In this document: positions 8,311 through 18,261 of the stretch, in pieces
Position numbering within the stretch: position 1 is the stretch's first letter
Layout of the letters: every line of letters starts with the position of its first letter
NCBI RefSeq assembly: GCF_900106555.1
Contig: NZ_FNOE01000001.1
Span: forward strand, 62,001-126,000
Direction of reading: 5' to 3'
DNA: 64,000 nt
Source of the DNA: Nitrosomonas oligotropha
Lineage (GTDB): Bacteria; Pseudomonadota; Gammaproteobacteria; Burkholderiales; Nitrosomonadaceae
Made by a program: the position numbers and the translations under genes
The notes under the pieces: generated by a model
Database searches by the model: none
Seen by the model: the letters and a program-made list of their open reading frames with translations, nothing else
Told to the model about the DNA's origin: nothing

Positions 8311-9524
8311 ATGAATAACGAAAAGCCGATACGTGTGCTGGTGCTCGATGATGACAGATTTATGCTTGAATTTGTCAGTCATTTGCTCAGGGATCTGGGT
8401 GTCAGCGAAGTGCTGGTTGCTGAAGATGGCAAGGCTGGTTTATTTGTGATGTCTGCACAAGTCTCTGCGATTGACTTGCTGATTTGTGACATTGAAATGC
8501 CGGGTATGGATGGCATTGAGTTCTTGCGCAATATTGCGGATCAGTACTACAGCGGTAAGATCGTGTTATTTTCCGGTGTTAATCCCGATTTGCTCAAAGC
8601 AACAGAACGCTTGGCTTCCGTACGCGGATTGAATGTCATTGGCACGCTGGCTAAACCGGTAACGGTCGGTTCGCTGGCAGCCTTTTTGGCGCAACTATCG
8701 ATACCCATCTCGAGGCGCCCTGTCCTGCCCGGATACGGCAGATTTTCACGGTGGAAGAGATCCAGCAGGCCTTGGCGGCGGATCAGATTGATTTATTTTA
8801 TCAACCTAAAATCGCCGTTTCCAACCGCCGTGTTACCAGTGTCGAATGCTTGGCGCGATGGCGCCATACGCAATACGGATATGTTTCACCGGATAACTTC
8901 ATACCCGTGATTGAGCAAAGTGGATTGATTAATGACTTTACTCGCGATGTATTAAGAAAATCCGCGCAACAACTGGATTTGTGGCTGCAGGAAGGGTTTG
9001 ATTTAAAAGTTTCTGTCAATGTTTCAATGGAAAATCTGGATCGGTTTAATTTGCCGGAAATTTATGAGGCAGCCGTGCGCGAGTGTTATGTGCCGATTGA
9101 CCGGATAACATTGGAAATTACCGAAGGCAAGCTGGGAAAGGATTTTGCACAATCCTTGGATATCCTGACTCGACTTAGATTGAAAGGGTTTGGATTGGCT
9201 ATCGATGATTTTGGCATCGGCTATTCATCGATGGAAACACTCAAACATATGCCCTTTACCGAACTCAAAGTCGATCGGATTTTCGCGCATGGCGCGGCAA
9301 AAGATCCGGCGACTCGTGCCAATCTGGAGTCGAGTATAAAATTGGGCAAGGCGCTGGGTTTGAATGTGGTGGTGGAAGGCATTGAAGCCGGAACAGATTA
9401 CCAATTGGCGTTAGAACTCGGATGTGATTAAATTCAAGGATTTTATATTGCAAAACCGATGCCCGGCGGTGAGTTTACCGAATGGCTATCGAAGCATGAA
9501 AAAACAATCGATGAGCGATTCTAA
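8311..9524 (+). pseudogene. Receiver-EAL (c-di-GMP phosphodiesterase) gene with frameshift and stop codon
   Basis: The first part (8311 to about 8698) encodes a complete receiver domain with phospho-acceptor Asp60 (LLICDIEMPGMDG). The EAL domain continues in a different frame: a one-base loss near 8698-8701 shifts it, and the in-frame continuation reads DTHLEAPCPARIRQIFTVEE. The EAL part keeps ECLARW, LEITEG, IDDFGIGYSS and VVEGIE, so it was a catalytic-type domain. It then meets TAA at 9429-9431 where a Tyr codon is expected (GCD-stop-IQGFYIAKPM), with homology continuing to TAA at 9522. The EAL half could be re-initiated from GTG 8751, but would lack its last 31 residues. Confidence 0.82.
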
Positions 9525-9599
9525 ACCATCAGGGTTTCGGACAATAACCAAATACCGGCTGGAAGTACATTCGTATAAAATTAAGTAATAAGAGACTAA

Positions 9600-12500
9600 T
9601 TGATTAAGAATATGACAAAAATGGATGCAACGTTGCACACTCAAACAGAAACAATCGCTGATACTTCAAATTTTAGTTTTGGCTTTACCATTGCCGATTT
9701 CTACCAGCGTAGCGGCTTGGTCAAGCTGGATCAAGTATTTCTGGATTTTCTTCGCACCGGCGATGAAGCCCTGTATAAACAATTAGAGATTGCGCGCGCG
9801 CATCCCGATGATTTGCTGCCAAAAGACGAATCCGCTTTGTTGATCGAGATTGCGCCTTGGCTGGAAGATTTCATTGCCCGGTTGTTCAACATAGAGACCG
9901 AAGTGCAGCAATTGGCGGCGCGGCATCATGAATTGGCGCCACTGTATTTTTGTAAGCGGCAATTTGTTCAGCGCCGCGCCAAAGGCAAAGTGAGTGATGA
10001 GGAGTTGGCCGGTATTAATGGCTTGGCGCTGGAAAAAGAGTTGGCGGCGGAATTCGGTGAGGCTTTCTCAGAGCTGGCTTTTGCGACCAAAGTAACGCAA
10101 TGGATGGACGCGGAAGCAGAAAACGAGGCGCGCTTGAACAAGGCGTTGCACTATGCCGCTTGGGCGCTACGCACACCGGCAGGCCAGCAGCATACGCATC
10201 AGGGTATCTTGTTCAAATCCCCTGCAAAACTGGATTTTCAGCATCTGCTGTCGCTGCAAACGGATGATTCGGCCGGTTATACGATGCACCGGCTTGGGCA
10301 TTTGCGTGAACGCAACGGCTTCGCATTGACCGATGACGGCACCGATCTGATGGGGGCGCTTGATGAGACCAATTACTGCATCTGGTGCCATGAGCAGGGC
10401 AAGGACTCGTGTTCCAAGGGATTGATACAAAAATCCAAGTCTCCGGACGAGCCATCCGCGTTCAAACGTAGCGAACTGGGCGCATTGCTGGCGGGTTGTC
10501 CGCTGGAAGAACGTATTTCGGAGTTTCATAAACTCAAATCGCAGGGTGTCGCCGTGGGCAGTTTGGCCATGATTACGCTGGATAATCCGATGTGTGCCGG
10601 AACCGGTCACCGTATCTGCAACGATTGCATGAAATCCTGTATTTATCAGAAGCAAGAGCCGGTTGATATTCCGCAAGCCGAGACTCGTACGTTGAAGGAC
10701 GTATTGGCGCTGCCGTGGGGATTTGAGATTTATAGTCTGCTGACGCGCTGGAATCCTTTGAACCTGCACCGTCCGGTACCGAAACCGGCATCCGGACGCA
10801 AGGTTCTGGTGGTGGGCATGGGGCCCGCTGGTTACACGCTGGCGCATCATTTAATGAATGAAGGGCACACCGTCGTCGGTATTGACGGACTTAAGATCGA
10901 ACCTCTGCCGGGAGACATCTCGGGTGTTAACCAGAAGGGTGAACGTGTGCCATTTCAAGCGATCCGCCTTGCCAGTACGCTGGAAGAGAATCTGGATCAA
11001 CGCATGCCGGGCGGTTTTGGCGGAGTGGCGGAATACGGCATTACCGTGCGCTGGAATAAAAACTTTCTGAAGTTGATCCGCTTGTTACTGGAGCGCCGGG
11101 AAGAATTCGCATTGTTCGGCGGTGTACGTTTTGGCGGCACATTGACGACCGATGATGCTTTTGCCATGGGATTCGATCATGTAGCCTTGGCTGCAGGTGC
11201 CGGGCGTCCGACGGTGCTGGATTTGCCGAATGGGTTGGCGCGCGGTGTACGGGCGGCATCGGATTTTCTGATGGGGCTGCAACTGACAGGAGCCGCGCAG
11301 AGCGATTCCATTGCCAATATGCAGTTACGCTTGCCGGTGGTGGTGATTGGCGGCGGCTTGACCGCAATCGATACCGCAACGGAAGCACTGGCGTATTATC
11401 CGGTACAAGTGGAAAAATTCTTGCAGCGCTATGAAATTCTAACGGCGGTGCAGGGGGAAGCGGCAATCCGTGCAGTATGGGATGAGGAAGAACAGCAAAT
11501 TGCCGATGAATTTCTCGCGCACGCCCGCGCCATTCGCGCCGAACGCGCGGCGGCCGGACAGGAAAAACGCACGCCACGTATCATCCCTCTGCTGCAATCC
11601 TGGGGTGGCGCAACCATCGCCTACCGCAAGCGATTGATCGACAGTCCCTCCTATACGCTGAACCATGAAGAAGTGGAGAAAGCGCTGGAGGAAGGAATCT
11701 GGTTTACCGAGGGAATGACGCCAACGCGGGTTAATATTGATGCCTGGGGGCATACTCAGTCGGTGCAATTTACCGTACAGAAACGTGATGAGACCGGGCA
11801 ATGGCAGGATAGCGGCAAGGTTGAGTTACCGGCGCGCGCTTTGCTCGTTGCCGCAGGCACGCAACCCAATACGGTACTGGCACGTGAAGATGAAAAAATT
11901 TATCAACTCGATGGCCGCTACTTCAATGCTTGCGATGAAGAAGGTAACCCGATCAAGCCGACGTATGCCAATCCCAAACCGGATTATCCATCGGTACTGC
12001 TGAGCCGTTACAAGGATGCGCAAGATGGCCGTTTCATCAGTTTCTTCGGCGATTTGCACCCTTCTTATTCGGGCAACGTCGTGAAAGCGATGTCCAGCGC
12101 CAAACAAGGTTATCCGGTGGTAAGCCGGGTATTGGAGCGGATCAAACCATCGTTGGATCAACCCGCCGGGCAGTTCTTCGCAAACTTGAACAACCGGTTG
12201 CGGGCAATAGTTCATAAAGTGGAAAGGCTTGCGCCGAATATTATCGAAGTGGTTGTTCATGCGCCGATGGCGGCAGAACATTTTCAGCCGGGTCAGTTCT
12301 ACCGCTTTCAGAATTTTGCCACGCTGGCGACACAGGCCGAGAATACCCGGCTGGCGATGGAAGGTCTTGCATTGACGGGGGCTTCGGTGGACATTGAACG
12401 CGGACTGGTTTCGCTCATTGTTCTGGAAATGGGCGGATCTTCCGATCTGTGCATGATGTTGAAACCGGGTGAGCCGGTTGTGCTGATGGGACCAACGGGA

Positions 12501-13160
12501 ACACCGACAGAAATTCCATCCAATGAAACCGTGGTGCTGGTGGGTGGCGGTTTAGGCAATGCGGTACTGTTTTCCATTGGTGCGGCGGCACGTGCAGCCG
12601 GATCGAAAGTGCTGTATTTCGCCGGCTACAAAAAGCTGGCCGACCGCTACAAAGTGGCGGAAATTGAAGCTGCGGCTGACATCGTGGTATGGTGCTGCGA
12701 TGAAGCGCCGGGTTTCACGGCGACGCGCCCGCAAGATAAAAGTTATGTTGGGAATATCGTCCAGGCCATGGTGGCTTATGCCAGTGGTGAACTGGGTGTG
12801 CAACCGGTAGCCTTGTCCGATGCGGATCATATTATTGCGATCGGTTCGGATCGTATGATGGCGGCGGTTGGGGTTGCGCGTCATCATCAGTTGAAGCCTT
12901 ACTTGAAAGCGGATCATTTTGCGATCGGTTCGATCAACTCGCCGATGCAGTGCATGATGAAGGAAATCTGCGCGCAGTGTCTACAACCGCATGAAGATCC
13001 TGAGACCGGAAAAATTACGTATGTATTCTCCTGCTTCAATCAGGATCAGCCATTGGATCAGGTCGATTTCCCTGGGCTTGCAACGCGCTTGCGTCAGAAT
13101 ACGGTGCAAGAGAAACTGACCAGCCGCTGGATCGATCGTTGTTTAAAAACCGGAGTATGA
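9600..13160 (+). CDS. NfnAB-like fused FAD/NAD(P) oxidoreductase with Fe-S sites
   Basis: About 1,186 residues. Start uncertain: TTG at 9600 has AAGAG upstream; ATGs at 9612 and 9621 are alternatives. The N-terminal third has Cys clusters (CIWC...SCSKG near 259-272; CAGTGHRICNDCMKSC near 333-348). The middle is a GltD/NfnB-like flavoprotein with two dinucleotide folds (VLVVGMGPAG near 402, VVVIGGGLTAIDTA near 581). The last third is ferredoxin-NADP-reductase-like (GQFYRFQNF; VLVGGGLGNAV near 981) and ends with a CAQC...CF Fe-S motif. This order resembles NfnB and NfnA fused in one chain. The reaction is unproven; the pnt operon downstream suggests pyridine-nucleotide balancing. It overlaps the HPt gene by 4 bp. 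Confidence 0.8.
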   Translation: MIKNMTKMDATLHTQTETIADTSNFSFGFTIADFYQRSGLVKLDQVFLDFLRTGDEALYKQLEIARAHPDDLLPKDESALLIEIAPWLEDFIARLFNIETEVQQLAARHHELAPLYFCKRQFVQRRAKGKVSDEELAGINGLALEKELAAEFGEAFSELAFATKVTQWMDAEAENEARLNKALHYAAWALRTPAGQQHTHQGILFKSPAKLDFQHLLSLQTDDSAGYTMHRLGHLRERNGFALTDDGTDLMGALDETNYCIWCHEQGKDSCSKGLIQKSKSPDEPSAFKRSELGALLAGCPLEERISEFHKLKSQGVAVGSLAMITLDNPMCAGTGHRICNDCMKSCIYQKQEPVDIPQAETRTLKDVLALPWGFEIYSLLTRWNPLNLHRPVPKPASGRKVLVVGMGPAGYTLAHHLMNEGHTVVGIDGLKIEPLPGDISGVNQKGERVPFQAIRLASTLEENLDQRMPGGFGGVAEYGITVRWNKNFLKLIRLLLERREEFALFGGVRFGGTLTTDDAFAMGFDHVALAAGAGRPTVLDLPNGLARGVRAASDFLMGLQLTGAAQSDSIANMQLRLPVVVIGGGLTAIDTATEALAYYPVQVEKFLQRYEILTAVQGEAAIRAVWDEEEQQIADEFLAHARAIRAERAAAGQEKRTPRIIPLLQSWGGATIAYRKRLIDSPSYTLNHEEVEKALEEGIWFTEGMTPTRVNIDAWGHTQSVQFTVQKRDETGQWQDSGKVELPARALLVAAGTQPNTVLAREDEKIYQLDGRYFNACDEEGNPIKPTYANPKPDYPSVLLSRYKDAQDGRFISFFGDLHPSYSGNVVKAMSSAKQGYPVVSRVLERIKPSLDQPAGQFFANLNNRLRAIVHKVERLAPNIIEVVVHAPMAAEHFQPGQFYRFQNFATLATQAENTRLAMEGLALTGASVDIERGLVSLIVLEMGGSSDLCMMLKPGEPVVLMGPTGTPTEIPSNETVVLVGGGLGNAVLFSIGAAARAAGSKVLYFAGYKKLADRYKVAEIEAAADIVVWCCDEAPGFTATRPQDKSYVGNIVQAMVAYASGELGVQPVALSDADHIIAIGSDRMMAAVGVARHHQLKPYLKADHFAIGSINSPMQCMMKEICAQCLQPHEDPETGKITYVFSCFNQDQPLDQVDFPGLATRLRQNTVQEKLTSRWIDRCLKTGV

Positions 13161-13552
13161 CGGAAGTGATAAAACAAGTCGAAGCAGGGCCGGATCCGGA
13201 AGCGCCTTTACCGGTTGATATTTCAGTGATGAGTCAGATGTTTCATAACAACTCAGCGTTGGTACGTAAATTCGGCCTCAAATTTATCGAAGTGGCCAAT
13301 GATACGTTAGTGGAAATGAAAGCCGCGCAAGCTGAAAAAGATTTGCTTGCGCTTGGCCGCTTAGGGCATAAATTGAAATCTTCGGCCAGAACAATCGGTG
13401 CTGCGAGTTTTGCTGATTTGTGCGAGGCCCTTGAGACCGCGGGTGTCAATAATGACTGGTCCGGCGCGGAATCGTTACTAACGAAGATCCCACCCCTGTT
13501 GGAGCGGATTACGCAACAATTGGAAAACGAATTTAGCAAAATGGATGAGTGA
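13157..13552 (+). CDS. HPt-domain phosphotransfer protein
   Basis: 131 residues from the ATG that overlaps the stop of the flavoprotein gene (ATGA). It is a single four-helix HPt domain; the phospho-accepting His71 sits in LGHKLKSSARTIGA, the canonical HxLKSSAxxIGA motif. HPt proteins shuttle phosphate between hybrid kinases and response regulators. The receiver proteins at 7816 and 8311 (the latter broken) are plausible former partners. Its tight coupling to a redox flavoprotein is odd and may signal redox input to a phosphorelay (inference). Confidence 0.85.
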   Translation: MTEVIKQVEAGPDPEAPLPVDISVMSQMFHNNSALVRKFGLKFIEVANDTLVEMKAAQAEKDLLALGRLGHKLKSSARTIGAASFADLCEALETAGVNNDWSGAESLLTKIPPLLERITQQLENEFSKMDE

Positions 13553-13576
13553 CTGCGCAGTAAAAACCGCAGTTTT
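13553..13576 (+). terminator. Weak candidate terminator after the HPt gene
   Basis: CTGCG and CGCAG form a five-base-pair stem with a ten-base loop, followed by TTTT and then CC. It is short, so only a weak intrinsic-terminator candidate. The rest of the 282-bp gap to pntA shows no gene. Confidence 0.3.
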
Positions 13577-13834
13577 CCAGGCAGCTTAAGAAAAATGCAT
13601 TGAGGTGAGTGTCGGAGCGGCCGGTTTCATCCACTGCTCTGTACGCTTCATGTGTTGTCATTATCACTACAATAAACTGGGTGAGTCATCAAAGAATCCA
13701 GTCATATCAAGTTTTTCCTGATCCAATTAATGGCATTGCGCGCAAATTGATTTATAATCCGCAATTCATTAAAAAATTAAGCACAATTTTAGTTTTTATT
13801 TGCAAGCAGGTTGGCAAGAAAAGGGAGATTATCA

Positions 13835-14962
13835 ATGCATATAGGCATACCAGCAGAAATTCGCGGCGGAGAAACGCGTGTAGCAGCTACACCGGAGACC
13901 GTGAAAAAATATACTGCCAAGGGTGTTCATAAGGTTTCAGTGCAATCAGGCGCTGGGGCTGGAGCCAGTATACCGGATTCGGCCTATCAGGAAGCCGGTG
14001 CGACGATTGTCGCTGACGTAGCTGAGTTGTATGCGCAAGCGCAAATTATACTCAAAGTGCGTGGCCCGGAATCCACCGAGCTGGCTATGATACGCAAGGA
14101 TGCGGTATTGCTGGGGTTATTGACGCCGCATCATAAGGAAAGTGTCGATGCGCTGACGCAGCATGGGTTGACCGCATTTGCGATGGAAAAATTGCCGCGT
14201 ATTTCGCGCGCGCAGAATATGGATGTTTTGTCATCGCAAGCAAACATTGCAGGCTATAAAGCGGTGATCATGGCGGCCAATGTGTATCAAAAATTCTTTC
14301 CCATGTTGATGACTGCGGCAGGTACTGTCAAAGCAGCGCGGGTATTGATTTTGGGTGCGGGTGTTGCTGGTTTGCAAGCGATTGCAACGGCGAAAAGATT
14401 AGGGGCTGTGGTTGAAGCTTTTGATGTGCGTCCGGCGGTGAAAGAACAAGTGGAAAGTTTGGGCGCCAAGTTTGTGGAAGTGCCACTCAGCGACGAAGAA
14501 AAAGCCAAAGCGGAAACAGCAGGCGGCTATGCGACTGAGATGTCGGATGATTACAAGCGGCGTCAGGGTGAATTAGTGCATGAACGTGCGATCGCGGCAG
14601 ATATCATTATCAGCACCGCGCTAATTCCAGGACGACCAGCGCCTGTGCTGATCAAGGAAGAAACCGTTCAGGCGATGAAGCCGGGTTCGGTGATCGTCGA
14701 TATGGCGGTGGAAGCTGGCGGTAATTGCCCGTTATCGGAATTAAATCAAAATGTAGTCAAACATGGCGTGCATCTGATTGGTATTGCGAATCTGCCCGGT
14801 TTGGTGGCAGCGGATGCCAGCACTTTGTATGCGCGCAACCTGATGAATTTTCTGAATCTGATGCTTGATCCGGCAAGTGGTGAATTAAAAATAGATCGTA
14901 CGGATGAGATCATTGCGGGAACATTACTGTGCGGCGGCGGAGAGATCGCCGCTACGTCATAA
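13835..14962 (+). CDS. pntAA: NAD(P) transhydrogenase subunit alpha part 1 (NAD-binding domain I)
   Basis: 375 residues from the ATG at 13835, placed by a strong AAGGGAGA site; MHIGIPAEIRGGETRVAATP is the typical PntA start. The NAD(H)-binding domain I shows VLILGAGVAGLQAIATAKRL and RQGELVHERAIAADIIISTA. The chain ends after the soluble domain, so this is the split alpha subunit type, with membrane helices on the next gene. Together with PntAB and PntB it forms the proton-translocating transhydrogenase of the inner membrane, making NADPH from NADH. Operon pntAA-pntAB-pntB, gaps of 15 and 0 bp. Confidence 0.93.
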   Translation: MHIGIPAEIRGGETRVAATPETVKKYTAKGVHKVSVQSGAGAGASIPDSAYQEAGATIVADVAELYAQAQIILKVRGPESTELAMIRKDAVLLGLLTPHHKESVDALTQHGLTAFAMEKLPRISRAQNMDVLSSQANIAGYKAVIMAANVYQKFFPMLMTAAGTVKAARVLILGAGVAGLQAIATAKRLGAVVEAFDVRPAVKEQVESLGAKFVEVPLSDEEKAKAETAGGYATEMSDDYKRRQGELVHERAIAADIIISTALIPGRPAPVLIKEETVQAMKPGSVIVDMAVEAGGNCPLSELNQNVVKHGVHLIGIANLPGLVAADASTLYARNLMNFLNLMLDPASGELKIDRTDEIIAGTLLCGGGEIAATS

Positions 14963-14977
14963 TTTAAAGGAGTAATC

Positions 14978-15286
14978 ATGATTGGTGAAGTCGATCCGGT
15001 GATTGTCAATTTAACGGTCTTTGTGCTGGCTATTTTTGTCGGTTACCATGTGGTGTGGAACGTCACACCCGCACTGCATACCCCGCTCATGTCGGTAACC
15101 AACGCCGTTTCCGGTATTATCCTGGTTGGTGCCATGCTGGCGGCCGGTCCTGCGGAAACTGACTGGGGTGTCTGGCTGGGCGCCGCAGCGGTTACGTTGG
15201 CTGCGATTAATGTATTCGGCGGGTTTCTGGTAAGTCAGCGCATGCTGGAAATGTTCAAGAAAAAAGATAAAAAAGGAAACGCCTAA
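14978..15286 (+). CDS. pntAB: NAD(P) transhydrogenase subunit alpha part 2 (membrane domain)
   Basis: 102 residues with an AAAGGAG ribosome site. Three hydrophobic helices (about 8-26, 38-56 and 63-85), with [20 protein letters not shown] between the first two, correspond to the membrane part of the alpha subunit. It ends in a lysine-rich tail (KKKDKKGNA). It makes half of the proton channel together with PntB. Its stop codon directly abuts the pntB start. Confidence 0.93.
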   Translation: MIGEVDPVIVNLTVFVLAIFVGYHVVWNVTPALHTPLMSVTNAVSGIILVGAMLAAGPAETDWGVWLGAAAVTLAAINVFGGFLVSQRMLEMFKKKDKKGNA

Positions 15287-16666
15287 ATGTCAGCAAATCT
15301 AGTTGCACTTGCATATTTAGTAGCTTCGGTATTCTTCATACTGGCGTTAAAGGGGCTGAGTTCGCCCGAGTCTGCGCGCCGCGGCAATCTTTTTGGCATG
15401 ATTGGCATGGCCATTGCTGTTGCCACAACACTGACGCTGACGCAAAACTGGATTTTGATTTTAGGTTGTATCGCCGTGGGCGGTCTGATCGGTGCAATCG
15501 TGGCGCAACGCGTGCAAATGACCGCGATGCCGGAGCTGGTTGCATTTATGCATTCACTGGTTGGTTTGGCGGCAGTTTTTATCGCGATTGCAGCAGTCAA
15601 TAATCCAGTTTCGTTCGGTTTGCCCGCAGTATTGCCTGCGGGTAGTAAGCTGGAACTGTTTTTAGGCACATTTATCGGCGCCATGACATGGTCAGGCTCC
15701 GTCATTGCATTCTTAAAACTGTCGGGGCGCATGAGTGGCACGCCGATCGTATTTAGCGGTCAGCATGCGGTTAATTTGCTGTTGGCGCTCGCGATGGTTG
15801 GTTGCGGTTTATGGTTCTTCTTCAGTGAAACGACCAATTGGACCGCATTTATTGCCATGACCGCAATCGCGTTTGTGCTGGGATTCTTGATTATCATCCC
15901 AATCGGTGGCGCGGATATGCCGGTGGTGATTTCCATGCTGAACTCCTACTCAGGCTGGGCTGCAGCAGGTATCGGCTTCTCGTTGGGTAATCCAATGCTG
16001 ATCATTGCCGGATCGTTAGTGGGCAGTTCTGGTGCGATTCTCTCGTATATCATGTGTAAAGCGATGAATCGTCCATTCTTGTCCGTTATTCTGGGTGGGT
16101 TTGGCAGCGATGGCGGTACTGCGGCAGTGGATAGCGGCGAGCAAAAAACCTACCGTAGTGGTAGTGCCGACGACGCAGCCTTCCTGATGGGAAATGCCGA
16201 TAGCGTGATTATCGTGCCAGGCTACGGTTTGGCTGTTGCCAGAGCGCAGCATGCGGTGAAAGAATTGGCTGAAAAGCTACATGAAAAAGGCGTCAATGTG
16301 CGCTTTGCCATACATCCGGTAGCCGGACGTATGCCGGGTCATATGAACGTGTTGCTGGCGGAAGCTGAGATTCCTTACGAACAAGTGCAGGAAATGGAAG
16401 AAATCAACAGTGACTTCTCGAATACCGATGTGGTCTTGGTATTGGGTGCGAATGATGTGGTGAATCCTGCTGCTTATGTTTCCGGCAGCCCGATTTATGG
16501 CATGCCAATATTGGATGCGCATAAAGCGCGCACCGTTATGGTGGTTAAGCGCAGTATGGCGGTCGGTTACGCTGGGCTTGATAATGACCTGTTCTATATG
16601 GATAAAACCATGATGATTTTTGGTGATGCCAAGAAAGTTGTGGAGAGCATGGTCAAAGCTCTATGA
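15287..16666 (+). CDS. pntB: NAD(P) transhydrogenase subunit beta
   Basis: 459 residues. The first 260 or so are hydrophobic with eight or nine helices forming the proton path; the C-terminal soluble domain III binds NADP(H), with IIVPGYGLAVARAQHAVKEL, HPVAGRMPGHMNVLLAEA and VLGANDVVNPAA all visible. The family's usual length is 450-465, so it appears intact. It is the last gene of the pnt operon; a strong bidirectional terminator follows at 16687. Confidence 0.95.
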   Translation: MSANLVALAYLVASVFFILALKGLSSPESARRGNLFGMIGMAIAVATTLTLTQNWILILGCIAVGGLIGAIVAQRVQMTAMPELVAFMHSLVGLAAVFIAIAAVNNPVSFGLPAVLPAGSKLELFLGTFIGAMTWSGSVIAFLKLSGRMSGTPIVFSGQHAVNLLLALAMVGCGLWFFFSETTNWTAFIAMTAIAFVLGFLIIIPIGGADMPVVISMLNSYSGWAAAGIGFSLGNPMLIIAGSLVGSSGAILSYIMCKAMNRPFLSVILGGFGSDGGTAAVDSGEQKTYRSGSADDAAFLMGNADSVIIVPGYGLAVARAQHAVKELAEKLHEKGVNVRFAIHPVAGRMPGHMNVLLAEAEIPYEQVQEMEEINSDFSNTDVVLVLGANDVVNPAAYVSGSPIYGMPILDAHKARTVMVVKRSMAVGYAGLDNDLFYMDKTMMIFGDAKKVVESMVKAL

Positions 16667-16686
16667 TGTAGCGGATTTTAAAATCT

Positions 16687-16730
16687 AAAAACAAAAGGCG
16701 CAATGAACCGTAATTGCGCCTTTTGTTTTT
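16687..16730. terminator. Bidirectional intrinsic terminator between pntB and the PAS/EAL gene
   Basis: An 18-bp near-perfect stem: AAAAACAAAAGGCGCAAT pairs with ATTGCGCCTTTTGTTTTT around an eight-base loop. The A- and T-runs on either side let it work for both converging genes. Confidence 0.85.
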
Positions 16731-16746
16731 ATCAATACTTAAAGCG

Positions 16747-18261
16747 CTAGGCAACTGACTCAAGATCATTGAATGGATGCGGCTTAGCAATACCAAATCC
16801 TTGTGCATAGTCCACGCCAATTTCCCGCAGCTTTGCTGTGATGTCATCCGTTTCAACGAGCTCAGCGATTGTTTGAGTGCCGGCCTTAGTGGCAAATTGG
16901 TTAATGCTTATTATTTTCGCTAAGTCATCCTCATCGCGCAGTATGTTGCAAACAATGCTTCCATCAATTTTCAGATAATCGGCTTTGATCTTATCGAGCA
17001 GACTGAATGATTCCAGAGTTTCATTGAAGCTACATAGTGACACCAGGCACCCTAACTCACGAATTTTATTGGTGAACGTGCAAGTGTCATTGGTAAGAGT
17101 TTCCGCATCGGAAATTTCAACTTCAAAACAAAGGCTGGAAGCAGGAACTCCTGTTCTCTTTAATAAATCCTGGATGAAACCGGGGAAGGCCTGATCGCTC
17201 AAGGAGTCTTTGGCTACATTCAAATAAAATACTGAATTGGCATTAGGGTGATCCGACAGCCAATGGATAATGTGATTAATTATCCACCGATCCAGCTTGG
17301 GCATCATCTTGAATTGATCGACAAGCGGTAGGAACGAGCCCGGGGGCATAAGATTATTTTCTTCTTCGTGCATACGGATCAGAATTTCGTAATGGGAAGA
17401 CGAAGAAACTGAGGGTTTGATGGGAATTATTTTTTGGCAATATAAATTAAATTCCCCGCCATCAATGGCCTGAGCGATACGCGCCGCGGTTATGCCCTGC
17501 TGTTTAGATGTCTGTGTGCTTGACTGAAAGCTTGCTTCGTTCTTAATAGGTACTGAATCGGATTTCTTGGGTTCCGCTTTTGCTGTGTTTTCTTCTTTGG
17601 TATTTTTTGGTGAGACACGGGTTTTTTCTTGTGCCCGAGGTGTGTGCAATGTATAGAAGCCGATTGTTTTGCCTTTATTATCAAGATGCGGGAGGTACTG
17701 CTCCGTGAAAATATAAGGAAAACCTTTGGTGGATTTAAGAACACGTTCGTTATGTATGGTTTTCCCGGCTAAGATTTCTTCAATACGATTTTGAATATCG
17801 GAGAAAAATTCTTCATTCGAAAATTCCTTTAGATACCGACCATCAATTTGATCGGGTTTTAATCCAAACCAGCGGCGGAAAATCCGGTTATGGTAACGGC
17901 AACGCATATCGCTATTAAAATAAGCCAGCATGACTGGAATGTTTTCATCGATAAACTGCGATTTTACTTTATTCTCGGAAGCGGTTTTTTCCGCCCATAA
18001 CCGGTGCTTGATCTCATTACCTAACCTTTCCTTGCTTACAATAAGTTGATCGGAAAGATTCCGGGTATTTTTCTCTGTGCGTGCTATCTGAATGATTGTA
18101 ATCAAGATCATGAAGATTAATGAAAACCATAATGCAGTTTGCCAGTGCGGCGCGATTTCGGCGATCAAGTATGGACCAGCTACTAGAGTGACTGCCAGCG
18201 TGAACGCAGTGCTGATGGCTAAATAAGGCTTAACAATATTAAATAAAGAAGTTTTTTGCAC
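16747..18261 (-). CDS. Membrane PAS protein with degenerate EAL domain
   Basis: 504 residues. Two membrane helices (about 15-32 and 42-60) are followed by a short coiled stretch, a PAS domain (about 105-205) and a charged Lys/Glu linker. The C-terminal EAL-like domain (about 245-500) is degraded at catalytic positions: EAL is YEILIRM, the DDFG loop is LCSFNET, and the substrate-strand ExxE is FEVEISD; KIDG and AELVET remain. It probably binds c-di-GMP or acts as a regulatory scaffold rather than a phosphodiesterase (inference from lost metal ligands). No GGDEF domain. The receiver-EAL gene at 8311, also in this window, was catalytic-type but is broken. Confidence 0.8.
   Translation of the reverse strand: MQKTSLFNIVKPYLAISTAFTLAVTLVAGPYLIAEIAPHWQTALWFSLIFMILITIIQIARTEKNTRNLSDQLIVSKERLGNEIKHRLWAEKTASENKVKSQFIDENIPVMLAYFNSDMRCRYHNRIFRRWFGLKPDQIDGRYLKEFSNEEFFSDIQNRIEEILAGKTIHNERVLKSTKGFPYIFTEQYLPHLDNKGKTIGFYTLHTPRAQEKTRVSPKNTKEENTAKAEPKKSDSVPIKNEASFQSSTQTSKQQGITAARIAQAIDGGEFNLYCQKIIPIKPSVSSSSHYEILIRMHEEENNLMPPGSFLPLVDQFKMMPKLDRWIINHIIHWLSDHPNANSVFYLNVAKDSLSDQAFPGFIQDLLKRTGVPASSLCFEVEISDAETLTNDTCTFTNKIRELGCLVSLCSFNETLESFSLLDKIKADYLKIDGSIVCNILRDEDDLAKIISINQFATKAGTQTIAELVETDDITAKLREIGVDYAQGFGIAKPHPFNDLESVA

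Noticed and set aside
13609-13932. Plus-strand frame upstream of pntAA
   Set aside because: No ribosome site, no domain, and it runs across the true pntAA start.
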